Assembly (NCBI GenBank): GCA_031216915.1
Contig: JAUFNR010000011.1
Location: forward strand, 434,001 to 498,000
Direction of reading: 5' to 3'
Origin: Pictodentalium vernedei
Taxonomy: Eukaryota > Mollusca > Scaphopoda > Dentaliida > Dentaliidae
Length of the DNA stretch: 64,000 bases
The position numbers were made by a program, and so were the translations under genes. This document shows, one piece after another, positions 1 to 13,920 of the stretch. Positions within the stretch are counted from its first letter, which is position 1. The number at the start of each line of letters is the position of its first letter. The notes under the pieces are model-generated. The model ran no database searches, was not told the DNA's origin, and saw only the letters and a program-made list of their open reading frames with translations.

Positions 1-3000
1 GGCCTTGCCGACCCTACCGACATTACCAACCAGCCTACGGTCAAACGCCTACCCACACACGCTGATCGCCACACTGCCCGGCGAACCAGAAGGAACGTAG
101 AGCGTAACGAACTGCGACACATTAAACAAAAATCAAATCTTACCAGATTGGCTGATATAGCTAGCCAGCACACAACCGACCCGGTCGTTACAAGACCCAC
201 CACGCTATTGTCCACAAGACGCATGCATAGCCTTACTAAAGGAACTGTTCTACCCAACCTAAACCGTATACTTAGTACGAAACCAGCGTGACTAGGCCTT
301 GGCGACCCTACCCACATTAAAAACCAGCCTACGGTCAAACGCCTACCCACACACCCTGATCGCCACACTGCCCGGCGAACCAGAAGGAACGTAGAGCGTA
401 ACGAACGGCGACGCATTAAACAAAAATCAAATCTTACCAGATTGGCTGATATAGCTAGCAATCACACAACCGACCTGGTCGTTACAAGACCCACCACGCT
501 ATTGTCCACACGACACGTGTATAGCCTGACTAAAGGAACTGTTATACGCAACCCAAACCGTATACTTAGTACGAAACCAGCGTGACTAGGCCTTGGCGAC
601 CCTACCGACAGTACCAACCAGCCTACGGTCAAACGCCTCCCCACACACCCTGATCGCCACACTGCCCGGCGAACCAGAAAGAACGTACAGCGTAACGAAC
701 GGCGACGCATTAAACAAAAATCAAATCTTACCAGATTGGCTGATATAGCTAGCAAGCACACAACCGACCCGGTCGTTACAAGACCCATCACGCTATTGTC
801 CACACGACGCGTGCATAGCCTGACTAAAGGAACAGTTCTACGCAACCTAAACCGTATACTTAGTACGAAACCAGCGTGACTAGGCCTTGGCGACCCTACC
901 GACATTACCAACCAGCCTACGGTCAAACGCCTACCCACTCACCCTGATTGCCACACTGCCCTGCGAACAAGAAGGAACGTAGAGCGTAACGAACGGCGAC
1001 GCATTAAACAAAAATCAAATCTTACCAGATTGGCTGATATAGCTAGCAAGCACACAACCGACCCGGTCGTTACAAGACCCACCACGCTATTGTCCACACG
1101 ACGCGTGCATAGCCTGACTAAAGGAACTGTTCTACGCAACCTAAACCGTATACTTAGTACGAAACCAGCGTGACTAGGCCTGGCGACCCTACCGACATTA
1201 CCAACCAGCCTACGGTCAAACGCCTACCCACACACCCTGATCGCCACACTGCCCGGCGAACCAGAAGGAACGTAGAGCGTAACGAACGGCGACGCATTAA
1301 ACAAAAATCAAATCTTAACAGATTGGCTGATATAGCTAGCAAGCACACAACCGACCCGGTCGTTACAAGACCCACCACGCTATTGTCCACACGACACTTG
1401 CTTAGCCTGAGTAAAGGAACTGTTCTATGCAACCTAAACCGTATACTTAGTACGAAACCAGCGTGACTAGGCCTTGGCGACCCTACCGACATTACCAACC
1501 AGCCTACGGTCAAACGCCTACCCACACACCCTGATCGCCACACTGCCCGGCAAACCAGAAAGAACGTAGAGCGTAACGAACGGCGGCGCATTAAACAAAA
1601 ATCAAATCTTACCAGATTGGCTGATATAGCTAGCATGCACACAACCGACCTGGTCGTTACAAGACCCACCACGCTATTGTCCAGACGACGCGCGCATAGC
1701 CTGACTAAAGGAACTGTTCTACGCAACCTAAACCGTATACTTAGTACGAAACCAGCTTGACTAGGCCTTGGCGACCCTACCGACATTACCAACCAGCCTT
1801 CGGTCAAACGCCTACCCACACACCCCGATTGCCACACTGCCCGGCGAACCAGAAGGAGCGTAGAGCGTAACGAACGGCGACGCATTAAACAAAAATCAAA
1901 TCTTACCAGATTGGCTGATATAGCTAGCAAGCACACAACCGACCCGGTCGTTTCAAGACCCACCACGCTATTGTCCACACGACGCGTGCATAGCCTGACT
2001 AAAGGAACTGTTCTACGCAACCTAAACCGTATACTTAGTACGAAACCAGCGTGACTAGGCCTTGGCGACCCTACCGACATTACCAACCAGCCTACGGTCA
2101 AACGCCTCCCCACACACCCTGATCGCCACACTGCCCGGCGAACCAGAAGGAACGTAGAGCGTAACGAACGGCGACGCATTAAACAAAAATCAAATCTTAC
2201 CAGATTGGCTGATATAGCTAGCAAGCACACAACCGACCCGGTTGTTACAAGACCCACCACGCTATTGTCCACAAGACGCGTGCATAGCCTGACTAAAGGA
2301 ACTGTTCTACGCAACCTAAACCGTATACTTAGTACGAAACCAGCGTGACTAGGCCTTGGCGACCCTACCGACATTACCAACCAGCCTACGGTCAAACGCC
2401 TACCCACACACGCTGATCGCCACACTGCCCGGCGAACCAGAAGGAACGTAGAGCGTAACGAACTGCGACACATTAAATAAAAATCAAATCTTACCAGATT
2501 GGCTGATATAGCTAGCCAGCACACAACCGACCCGGTCGTTACAAGACCCACCACACTATTGTCCACACGACGCGTGCATAGCCTGACTAAAGGAACAGTT
2601 CTACGCAACCTAAACCGTATACTTAATACGAAACCAGCGTGACTAAGCCTTGGCGACCCTACCGACATTACCAACCAGCCTACGGTCAAACGCCTACCCA
2701 CACACCCTGATCGCCACACTGCCCGGCAAACCAGAAGGAACGTAGAGCGTAACGAACGGCGGCGCATTAAACAAAAATCAAATCTTATCAGATTGGCTGA
2801 TATAGCTAGCAAGCACACAACCGACCTGGTCGTTACAAGACCCACCACGCTATTGTCCAGACGACGCGTGCATAGCCTGACTAAAGGAACTGTTCTACGC
2901 AACCTAAACCGTATACTTAGTACGAAACCAGCTTGACTAGGCCTTGGCGACCCTACCGACATTACCAACCAGCCTTCGGTCAAACGCCTACCCACACACC

Positions 3001-3527
3001 CCGATTGCCACACTGCCCGGCGAACCAGAAGGAACGTAGAGCGTAACGAACGGCGATGCATTAAACAAAAATCAAATCTTACCAGATTGGCTGATATAGC
3101 TAGCAAGCACACAACCGACCCGGTCGTTACAAGACCCACCACGCTATTGTCCACACGACGCGTGCATAGCCTGACAAAAGGAACTGTTCTACGCAACCTA
3201 AACCGTATACTAAGTACGAAACCAGCGTGACTAGGCCTTGGCGACCCTACCGACATTACCAACCAGCCTAGGGTCAAACGCCTCCCCACACACCCTGATC
3301 GCCACACTGCCCGGCGAACCAGAAGGAACGTAGAGCGTAACGAACGGCGACGCATTAAACAAAAATCAAATCTTACCAGATTGGCTGATATAGCTAGCAA
3401 GCACACAACCGACCCGGTTGTTACAAGACCCACCACGCTATTGTCCACAAGACGCGTGCATAGCCTGACTAAAGGAACTGTTCTACGCAACCAAAACCAT
3501 ATACTTAGTACGAAACCAGCGTGACTA
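1..3527 (+). repeat. HOR block 1: partial 12-monomer unit (A' B' C' X Y O P Q R S T U)
   Basis: Monomers start at 1, 295, 589, 883, 1177, 1470, 1764, 2058, 2352, 2646, 2940 and 3234. The first three match A', B' and C' of the 17-mer, including CTACCCAACC near the end of A' and GACAGTACC at the start of C'. From 1470 on the order is the tail of the 24-mer (O to U, as at 13524-15581). Between them, where the 24-mer carries nine monomers (G D' E' H I L M N and neighbours), only two atypical units (883 and 1177) remain. The block is therefore a junction between a 17-mer-type left part and a 24-mer-type right part. Its leftmost five monomers carry more private changes than units elsewhere. Confidence 0.8.
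883..1469 (+). repeat. Two atypical, degenerate monomers (X and Y)
   Basis: The unit at 883 has private changes: CCCACTCACC near 939, CCTGATTGCC, and CCCTGCGAACAAG. The unit at 1177 lacks one T in GGCCTTGG (near 1181, so it is 293 bp). It also carries TTAACAGATT near 1318, CGACACTTGCTTAGCC with CTGAGTAAAGG near 1391-1415, and CTATGCAACC near 1425. Neither fits a recurrent type, and neither combination recurs elsewhere in the window. They sit at the junction between A'B'C' and O, so they may be hybrids formed by recombination and then mutated. Confidence 0.75.
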
Positions 3528-3821
3528 GGCCTTGGCGACCCTACCGACATTACCAACCAGCCTACGGTCAAACGCCTACCCACACACGCTGATCGCCACA
3601 CTGCCCGGCGAACCAGAAGGAACGTAGAGCGTAACGAACTGCGACACATTAAACAAAAATCAAATCTTACCAGATTGGCTGATATAGCTAGCCAGCACAC
3701 AACCGACCCGGTCGTTACAAGACCCACCACGCTATTGTCCACAAGACGCGTGCATAGCCTTACTAAAGGAACTGTTCTACGCAACCTAAACCGTATACTT
3801 AGTACGAAACCAGCGTGACTA
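1470..3821 (+). repeat. Nested four-monomer duplication: O P Q R / S T U A
   Basis: O (1470) and S (2646) share GGCGGCG, GACCTGG, CCAGACGAC and the ending CCAGCTTGACTA. P (1764) and T (2940) share CCTTCGG and CCCCGATTGCC. Q (2058) and U (3234) share CGCCTCCCC, GGTTGTTAC and ACAAGACGCG. R (2352) and A (3528) share CGCTGATCGCC, AACTGCGACAC and GCTAGCCAGC. The pairs occur in the same order four monomers (1176 bp) apart, so an ancestral four-monomer block was duplicated and then diverged. The same arrangement is seen at 13524-15875 and 44056-46407. Confidence 0.85.
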
Positions 3822-6800
3822 GGCCTTGGCGACCCTACCCACATTACCAACCAGCCTACGGTCAAACGCCTACCCACACACCCTGATCGCCACACTGCCC
3901 GGCGAACCAGAAGGAACGTAGAGCGTAACGAACGGCGACGCATTAAACAAAAATCAAATCTTACCAGATTGGCTGATATAGCTAGCAAGCACACAACCGA
4001 CCCGGTCGTTACAAGACCCACCACGCTATTGTCCACACGACACGTGTATAGCCTGACTAAAGGAACTGTTATACGCAACCCAAACCGTATACTTAGTACG
4101 AAACCAGCGCGACTAGGCCTTGGCGACCCTACCGACATTACCAACCAGCCTACGGTCAAACGCCTCCCCACACACCCTGATCGCCACACTGCCCGGCGAA
4201 CCAGAAAGAACGTACAGCGTAACGAACGGCGACGCATTAAACAAAAATCAAATCTTACCAGATTGGCTGATATAGCTAGCAAGCACACAACCGACCCGGT
4301 CGTTACAAGACCCACCACGCTATTGTCCACACGACGCGTGCATAGCCTGACTAAAGGAACAGTTCTACGCAACCTAAACCGTATACTTAGTAAGAAACCA
4401 GCGTGACTAGGCCTTGGCGACCCTACCAACATTACCAACCAGCCTACGGTCAAACGCCCACCCACACACCCTGATCGCCACACTGCCCGGCAAACCAGAA
4501 GGAACGTAGAGCGTAACGAACGGCGACGCATTAAATAAAAATCAAATCTTACCAGATTGGCTGATATAGCTAGCAAGCACAAAACCGAAACGGTCGTTAC
4601 AAGACCCACCACGCTATTGTCCACACGACGCGTGCATAGCCTGACTAAAGGAACTGTTCTACGCAACCTGAACCGTATACTTAGTACGAAACCAGCGTGA
4701 CTAGGCCCTGGCAACCCTACCGACATTACCAACCAGCCTACGGTCAAACGCCTACCCACACACCCGGATCGCCACACTGCCCAGCGAACCAGAAGGAACA
4801 TAGAGCGTAACGAATGGCGTCGAATTAAACAAAAATCAAATCTTACCAGATTGGCTGATATAGCTAGCAAGCACACAACCGACCCGGTCGTTACAAGACC
4901 CACCACGCTATTGTCCACACGACGCGTGCATAGCCTGACTAAAGGAACTGTTCTACGCAACCTAAACCGTATACTTAGTACGAAAGCAGCGTGACTAGGC
5001 CATGGCGACCCTACCGACATTACCAACCAGCCTACGGTCAAACGCCTACCCACACACCCTGATCGCCACACTGCTCGGCGAACCAGAAGGAACGTAGAGC
5101 GTAACGAACAGCGACGCATTAAACAAAAATCAAATCTTACCAGATTGGCTGATATAGCTAGCAAGCACACAACCGACCCGGTCATTACAAGACTCACCAC
5201 GCTATTGTCCACACGATGCGTGCATAGCCTGACTAAAGGAACTGTTCTACGCAACCTAAACCGTATACTTAGTACGAAACCAGCGTGACTAGGCCTTGGC
5301 GACCCTACCGACATTACCAACCAGCCTACGGTCAAACGCCTACCCACACACGCTGATCGCCACACTGCCCGGCGAACCAGAAGGAACGTAGAGCGTAACG
5401 AACTGCGACACATTAAACAAAAATCAAATCTTACCAGATTGGCTGATATAGCTAGCCAGCACACAACCGACCCGGTCGTTACAAGACCCACCACGCTATT
5501 GTCCACAAGACGCATGCATAGCCTTACTAAAGGAACTGTTCTACCCAACCTAAACCGTATACTTAGTACGAAACCAGCGTGACTAGGCCTTGGCGACCCT
5601 ACCCACATTACCAACCAGCCTACGGTCAAACGCCTACCCACACACCCTGATCGCCACACTGCCCGGCGAACCAGAAGGAACGTAGAGCGTAACGAACGGC
5701 GACGCATTAAACAAAAATCAAATCTTACCAGATTGGCTGATATAGCTAGCAAGCACACAACCGACCCGGTCGTTACAAGACCCACCACGCTATTGTCCAC
5801 ACGACACGTGTATAGCCTGACTAAAGGAACTGTTATACGCAACCCAAACCGTATACTTAGTACGAAACCAGCGTGACTAGGCCTTGGCGACCCTACCGAC
5901 AGTACCAACCAGCCTACGGTCAAACGCCTCCCCACACACCCTGATCGCCACACTGCCCGGCGAACCAGAAAGAACGTACAGCGTAACGAACGGCGACGCA
6001 TTAAACAAAAATCAAATCTTACCAGATTGGCTGATATAGCTAGCAAGCACACAACCGACCCGGTCGTTACAAGACCCATCACGCTATTGTCCACACGACG
6101 CGTGCATAGCCTGACTAAAGGAACAGTTCTACGCAACCTAAACCGTATACTTAGTACGAAACCAGCGTGACTAGGCCTTGGCGACCCTACCGACATTACC
6201 AACCAGCCTACGGTCAAACGCCTACCCACACACCCTGATCGCCACACTGCCCGGCAAACCAGAAGGAACGTAGAACGTAACGAACGGCGGCGCATTAAAC
6301 AAAAATCAAATCTTACCAGATTGGCTGATATAGCTAGCAAGCACACAACCGACCCGGTCGTTACAAGACCCACCACGCTATTGTCCACACGACGCGTGCA
6401 TAGCCTGACTAAAGGAACTGTTCTACGCAACCTAAACCGTATACTTAGTAAGAAACCAGCGTGACTAGGCCTTGGCGACCCTACCAACATTACCAACCCG
6501 CCTACGGTCAAACGCCTACCCACACACCCTGATCGCCACACTGCCCGGCAAACCAGAAGGAACGTAGAGCGTAACGAACGGCGACGCATTAAATAAAAAT
6601 CAAATCTTACCAGATTGGCTGATATAGCTAGCAAGCACAAAACCGAAACGGTCGTTACAAGACCCACCACGCTATTGTCCACACGACGCGTGCATAGCCT
6701 GACTAAAGGAACTGTTCTACGCAACCTAAACCGTATACTTAGTACGAAACCAGCGTGACTAGGCCCTGGCGACCCTACCGACATTACCAACCAGCCTACG

Positions 6801-7349
6801 GTCAAACGCCTACCCACACACCCTGATCGCCACACTGCCCGGCGAACCAGAAGGAACATAGAGCGTAACGAATGGCGTCGAATTAAACAAAAATCAAATC
6901 TTACCAGATTGGCTGATATAGCTAGCAAGCACACAACCGACCCAGTCGTTACAAGACCCACCACGCTATTGTCCACACGACGCGTGCATAGCCTGACTAA
7001 AGGAACTCTTCTACGCAACCTAAACCGTATACTTAGTACGAAACCAGCGTGACTAGGCCATGGCGACCCTACCGACATTACCAACCAGCCTACGGTCAAA
7101 CGCTTACCCACACACCCTGATCGCCACACTGCTCGGCGAACCAGAAGGAACGTAGAGCGTAACGAACAGCGACGCATTAAACAAAAATCAAATCTTACCA
7201 GATTGGCTGATATAGCTAGCAAGCACACAACCGACCCGGTCGTTACAAGACTCACCACGCTATTGTCCACACGATGCGTGCATAGCCTGACTAAAGGAAC
7301 TGTTCTACGCAACCTAAACCGTATACTTAGTACGGAACCAGCGTGACTA
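3528..7349 (+). repeat. Nested six-monomer duplication: A-F / A'-F' (with G inserted)
   Basis: A to F start at 3528, 3822, 4116, 4410, 4704 and 4998. A' B' C' G D' E' F' start at 5292, 5586, 5880, 6174, 6468, 6762 and 7056. Each primed unit shares the main marks of its partner: AACTGCGACAC and GCCTTACT in A and A'; ACCCACATT and CACGTGTATAG in B and B'; GAAAGAACGTACAGC and AACAGTTC in C and C'. ACCAACATT and TTAAATAAAA occur in D and D'; GGCCCTGG and AACATAGAGCG in E and E'; GGCCATGG, CTGCTCGG and AGACTCACC in F and F'. An ancestral six-monomer repeat was therefore duplicated, and one monomer (G) was gained in the second copy or lost from the first, before the 17-mer itself was amplified. Confidence 0.88.
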
Positions 7350-8525
7350 GGCCTTCGCGACCCTACCGACATTACCAACCAGTCTACGGTCAAACGCCTA
7401 CCCACACACCCTGATCGCCACACTGCCCGGCGAACCAGAAGGAACCTAGAGCGTAACGAACGGCGACGCATTAAACAAAAATCAAATCTTACCAGATTGG
7501 CTGATATAGCTAGCAAGCACACAACCGACCCGGTCGTTACAAGACCGACCACGCTATTGTCAACACGATGCGTGCATAGCCTGACTAAAGGAACTGTTCT
7601 ACGCATCCTAAACCGTATACTTAGTACGAAACCAGCGTGACCAGGCCTTGCCGAACCTACCGACATTACGAACCAGCCTACGGTCAAACGCCTACCCACA
7701 CATCCTGATCGCCACACTGCCCGGCGAACCAGAAGGAACGTAGAGCGTAACAAACGGCGACGCATTAAACAAAAATCAAATCTTACCAGATTGGCTGATA
7801 TAGCTAGCAAGCACACAACCGACCCAGTCGTTACAAGACCCACCACGCTATTGTCCACACGACGCGTGCATAGCCCGACTAAAGGAACTGTTCTACGCAA
7901 CCTAAATCGTATACTTAGTAAGAAACCAGCTTGACTAGGCCTTGGCGACCCTACCGACATTACCAACCAGCCTTCGGTCAAACGCCTACCCACACACCCC
8001 GATTGCCACACTGCCCGGCGAACCAGAAGGAACGTAGAGCGTAACGAACGGCGACGCATTAAACAAAAATCAAATCTTACCAGATTGGCTGATATAGCTA
8101 GCAAGCACACAACCGACACGGTCGTTAGAAGACCCACCACACTATTGTCCACACGACGCATGCATAGCCTGACTAAAGGAACTGTTCTACGCAACCTAAA
8201 CCGTATACTTAGTACGAAACCAGCGTGACAAGGCCTTGGCGACCCTACCGACATTACCAACCAGCCTACGGTCAAATGCCTACCCACACACCCTGATCGC
8301 CACACTGCCCAGCGAACCAGAAGGAACGTAGAGCGTAACGAACGGCGTCGAATTAAACAAAAATCAAATCTTACCAGATTGGCTGATATAGCTAGCAAGC
8401 ACACAACCGACCCGGTCGTTACAAGACCCACCATGCTATTGTCCACACGACGCGTGCATAGCCTGACTAAAGGAACTGTTCTACGCAACCAAAACCATAT
8501 ACTTAGTACGAAACCAGCGTGACTA
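3528..8525 (+). repeat. HOR block 2: 17-monomer unit, 4998 bp
   Basis: Seventeen monomers, A B C D E F A' B' C' G D' E' F' J K H I, start every 294 bp from 3528. Diagnostic marks: A has GCTAGCCAGC; B has CACGTGTATAG and GTTATACG; C has CGCCTCCCC and GAAAGAACGTACAGC; D has TTAAATAAAA and GCACAAAACCGAAACGG; E has GGCCCTGG and AATGGCGTCG; F has GGCCATGG and CTGCTCGG. G has AACGTAGAACG and GGCGGCG; J has AACCTAGAGCG and CGCATCCTAAACC; K has TTGCCGAACC and TACGAACC; H has GACACGGTCGTTAGAAG and TGACAAGG; I has AAATGCCTACCC. This is the clearest full copy of the basic HOR. It differs from the three later 17-mers at small marks (for example CTTGCCG rather than CCTGCCG in K). Confidence 0.9.
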
Positions 8526-11500
8526 GGCCTTGGCGACCCTACCGACATTACCAACCAGCCTACGGTCAAACGCCTACCCACACACGCTGATCGCCACACT
8601 GCCCGGCGAACCAGAAGGAACGTAGAGCGTAACGAACTGCGACACATTAAACAAAAATCAAATCTTACCAGATTGGCTGATATAGCTAGCCAGCACACAA
8701 CCGACCCGGTCGTTACAAGACCCACCACGCTATTGTCCACAAGACGCGTGCATAGCCTTACTAAAGGAACTGTTCTACGCAACCTAAACCGTATACTTAG
8801 TACGAAACCAGCGTGACTAGGCCTTGGCGACCCTACCCACATTACCAACCAGCCTACGGTCAAACGCCTACCCACACACCCTGATCGCCACACTGCCCGG
8901 CGAACCAGAAGGAACGTAGAGCGTAACGAACGGCGACGCATTAAACAAAAATCAAATCTTACCAGATTGGCTGATATAGCTAGCAAGCACACAACCGACC
9001 CGGTCGTTACAAGACCCACCACGCTATTGTCCACACGACACGTGTATAGCCTGAGTAAAGGAACTGTTATACGCAACCCAAACCGTATACTTAGTACGAA
9101 ACCAGCGCGACTAGGCCTTGGCGACCCTACCGACATTACCAACCAGCCTACGGTCAAACGCCTCCCCACACACCCTGATCGCCACACTGCCCGGCGAACC
9201 AGAAAGAACGTACAGCGTAACGAACGGCGACGCATTAAACAAAAATCAAATCTTACCAGATTGGCTGATATAGCGAGCAAGCACACAACCGACCCGGTCG
9301 TTACAAGACCCACCACGCTATTGTCCACACGACGCGTGCATAGCCTGACTAAAGGAACAGTTCTACGCAACCTAAACCGTATACTTAGTAAAAAACCAGC
9401 GTGACTAGGCCTTGGCGACCCTACCAACATTACCAACCAGCCTACGGTCAAACGCCCACCCACACACCCTGATCGCCACACTGCCCGGCAAACCAGAAGG
9501 AACGTAGAGCGTAACGAACGGCGACGCATTAAATAAAAATCAAATCTTACCAGATTGGCTGATATAGCTAGCAAGCACAAAACCGAAACGGTCGTTACAA
9601 GACCCACCACGCTATTGTCCACACGACGCGTGCATAGCCTGACTAAAGGAACTGTTCTACGCAACCTGAACCGTATACTTAGTACGAAACCAGCGTGACT
9701 AGGCCCTGGCGACCCTACCGACATTACCAACCAGCCTACGGTCAAACGCCTACCCACACACCCTGATCGCCACACTGCCCAGCGAACCAGAAGGAACATA
9801 GAGCGTAACGAATGGCGTCGAATTAAACAAAAATCAAATCTTACCAGATTGGCTGATATAGCTAGCAAGCACACAACCGACCCGGTCGTTACAAGACCCA
9901 CCACGCTATTGTCCACACGACGCGTGCATAGCCTGACTAAAGGAACTGTTCTACGCAACCTAAACCGTATACTTAGTACGAAAGCAGCGTGACTAGGCCA
10001 TGGCGACCCTACCGACATTACCAACCAGCCTACAGTCAAACGCCTACCCACACACCCTGATCGCCACACTGCTCGGCGAACCAGAAGGAACGTAGAGCGT
10101 AACGAACAGCGACGCATTAAACAAAAATCAAATCTTACCAGATTGGCTGATATAGCTAGCAAGCACACAACCGACCCGGTCATTACAAGACTCACCACGC
10201 TATTGTCCACACGATGCGTGCATAGCCTGACTAAAGGAACTGTTCTACGCAACCTAAACCGTATACTTAGTACGAAACCAGCGTGACTAGGCCTTGGCGA
10301 CCCTACCGACATTACCAACCAGCCTACGGTCAAACGCCTACCCACACACGCTGATCGCCACACTGCCCGGCGAAACAGAAGGAACGTAGAGCGTAACGAA
10401 CTGCGACACATTAAACAAAAATCAAATCTTACCAGATTGGCTGATATAGCTAGCCAGCACACAACCGACCCGGTCGTTACAAGACCCACCACGCTATTGT
10501 CCACAAGACGCATGCATAGCCTTACTAAAGGAACTGTTCTACGCAACCTAAACCGTATACTTAGTACGAAACCAGCGTGACTAGGCCTTGGCGACCCTAC
10601 CCACATTACCAACCAGCCTACGGTCAAACGCCTACCCACACACCCTGATCGCCACACTGCCCGGCGAACCAGAAGGAACGTAGAGCGTAACGAACGGCGA
10701 CGCATTAAACAAAAATCAAATCTTACCAGATTGGCTGATATAGCTAGCAAGCACACAACCGACCCGGTCGTTACAAGACCCACCACGCTATTGTCCACAC
10801 GACACGTGTATAGCCTGACTAAAGGAACTGTTATACGCAACCCAAACCATATACTTAGTACGAAACCAGCGTGACTAGGCCTTGGCGACCCTACCGACAG
10901 TACCAACCAGCCTACGGTCAAACGCCTCCCCACACACCCTGATCGCCATACTGCCCGGCGAACCAGAAAGAACGTACAGCGTAACGAACGGCGACGCATT
11001 AAACAAAAATCAAATCTTACCAGATTGGCTGATATAGCTAGCAAGCACACAACCGACCCGGTCGTTACAAGACCCATCACGCTATTGTCCACACGACGCG
11101 TGCATAGCCTGACTAAAGGAACAGTTCTACGCAACCTAAACCGTATACTTAGTACGAAACCAGCGTGACTAGGCCTTGGCGACCCTACCGACATTACCAA
11201 CCAGCCTACGGTCAAACGCCTACCCACACACCCTGATCGCCACACTGCCCGGCAAACCAGAAGGAACGTAGAACGTAACGAACGGCGGCGCATTAAACAA
11301 AAATCAAATCTTACCAGATTGGCTGATATAGCTAGCAAGCACACAACCGACCCGGTCGTTACAAGACCCACCACGCTATTGTCCACACGACGCGTGCATA
11401 GCCTGACTAAAGGAACTGTTCTACGCAACCTAAACCGTATACTTAGTAAGAAACCAGCGTGACTAGGCCTTGGCGACCCTACCAACATTACCAACCAGCC

Positions 11501-13920
11501 TACGGTCAAACGCCTACCCACACACCCTGATCGCCACACTGCCCGAGAAACCAGAAGGAACGTAGAGCGTAACGAACGGCGACGCATTAAATAAAAATCA
11601 AATCTTACCAGATTGGCTGATATAGCTAGCAAGCACAAAACCGAAACGGTCGTTACAAGACCCACCACGCTATTGTCCACACGACGCGTGCATAGCCTGA
11701 CTAAAGGAACTGTTCTACGCAACCTAAACCGTATACTTAGTACGAAACCAGCGTGACTAGGCCCTGGCGACCCTACCGACATTACCAACCAGCCTACGGT
11801 CAAACGCCTACCCACACACCCTGATCGCCACACTGCCCGGCGAACCAGAAGGAACATAGAGCGTAACGAATGGCGTCGAATTAAACAAAAATCAAATCTT
11901 ACCAGATTGGCTGATATAGCTAGCAAGCACACAACCGACCCGGTCGTTACAAGACCCACCACGCTATTGTCCACACGACGCGTGCATAGCCTGACTAAAG
12001 GAACTGTTCTACGCAACCTAAACCGTATACTTAGTAAGAAACCAGCTTGACTAGGCCTTGGCGACCCTACCGACATTACCAACCAGCCTTCGGTCAAACG
12101 CCTACCCACACACCCCGATTGCCACACTGCCCGGCGAACCAGAAGGAACGTAGAGCGTAACGAACGGCGACGCATTAAACAAAAATCAAATCTTACCAGA
12201 TTGGCTGATATAGCTAGCAAGCACACAACCGACACGGTCGTTAGAAGACCCACCACGCTATTGTCCACACGACGCATGCATAGCCTGACTAAAGGAACTG
12301 TTCTACGCAACCTAAACCGTATACTTAGTACGAAACCAGCGTGACAAGGCCTTGGCGACCCTACCGACATTACCAACCAGCCTACGGTCAAATGCCTACC
12401 CACACACCCTGATCGCCACACTGCCCGGCGAACCAGAAGGAACGTAGAGCGTAACGAACGGCGTCGAATTAAACAAAAATCAAATCTTACCAGATTGGCT
12501 GATATAGCTAGCAAGCACACAACCGACCCGGTCGTTACAAGACCCACCACGCTATTGTCCACACGACGCGTGCATAGCCTGACTAAAGGAACTGTTCTAC
12601 GCAACCTAAACCGTATACTTAGTACGAAACCAGCGTGACTAGGCCTTGGCGACCCTACCGACATTACCAACCAGCGTACGGTCAAACGCCTCCCCACACA
12701 CCCTGATCGCCACACTGCCCGGCGAACCAGAAGGAACGTAGAGCGTAACGAACGGCGACGCATTAAACAAAAATCAAATCTTACCAGATTGGCTGATATA
12801 GCTAGCCAGCACACAACCGATCCGGTCGCTACAAGACCCACCACGCTATTGTCCACAAGACGCGTGCATAGCCTGACTAAAGGAACTGTTCTACGCAACC
12901 TAAACCGTATACTTAGTACGAAACCAGCGTGACTAGGCCTTGGCGACCCTACCCACATTACCAACCAGCCTACGGTCAAACGCCTACCCACACACCCTGA
13001 TCGCCACACTGCCCAGCGAACCAGAAGGAACGTAGAGCGTAACGAACGGCGACGCATTAAACAAAAATCAAATCTTACCAGATTGGCTGATAAAGCTAGC
13101 AAGCACACAACCGACCCGGTCGTTACAAGACCCACCACGCTATTGTCCACACGACACGTGTATAGCCTGACTAAAGGAACTGTTCTACGCAACCCAAACC
13201 GTATACTTAGTACGAAACCAGCGTGACTAGGCCTTGGCGACCCTACTGACATTACCAACCAGCCTACGGTCAAACGCCTCCCCACACACCCTGATCGCCA
13301 CACTGCCCGGCGAACCAGAAAGAACATACAGCGTAACGAACGGCGACGCATTAAACAAAAATCAAATCTTACCAGATTGGCTGATATAGCTAGCAAGCAC
13401 ACAACCGACCCGGTCGTTACAAGACCCACCACGCTATTGTCCACACGACGCGTGCATAGCCTGACTAAAGGAACAGTTCTACGCAACCTAAGCCGTATAC
13501 TTAGTACGAAACCAGCGTGACTAGGCCTTGGCGACCCTACCGACATTACCAACCAGCCTACGGTCAAACGCCTACCCACACACCCTGATCGCCACACTGC
13601 CCGGCAAACCAGAAAGAACGTAGAGCGTAACGAACGGCGGCGCATTAAACAAAAATCAAATCTTACCAGATTGGCTGATATAGCTAGCATGCACACAACC
13701 GACCTGGTCGTTACAAGACCCACCACGCTATTGTCCAGACGACGCGCGCATAGCCTGACTAAAGGAACTGTTCTACGCAACCTAAACCGTATACTTAGTA
13801 CGAAACCAGCTTGACTAGGCCTTGGCGACCCTACCGACATTACCAACCAGCCTTCGGTCAAACGCCTACCCACACACCCCGATTGCCACACTGCCCGGCG
13901 AACCAGAAGGAACGTAGAGC

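Noticed and set aside
3969..4406. Recurrent 145-codon plus-strand frames (also at 8967, 16023, 21021, 26019, 31017, 53611)
   Set aside because: They occur once per HOR because the monomer B ending CCAGCGCGACTA (CCAGCAAGACTA at 53740s) removes a stop that other monomers have. Their spacing (4998 or 7056 bp) simply reports the HOR period.
13848..13890. 5S rRNA gene start (GCCTACGGTC resembles the first bases of 5S)
   Set aside because: Only about ten bases fit; the internal control regions of 5S and the rest of the gene are absent.
13885..13900. RNA polymerase III B-box (GGTTCG on the minus strand, from CGAACC in the monomer)
   Set aside because: The six-base core is followed by CCGGG rather than the ANTCC expected, and no A-box lies at a suitable distance. 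There is no tRNA-like fold.
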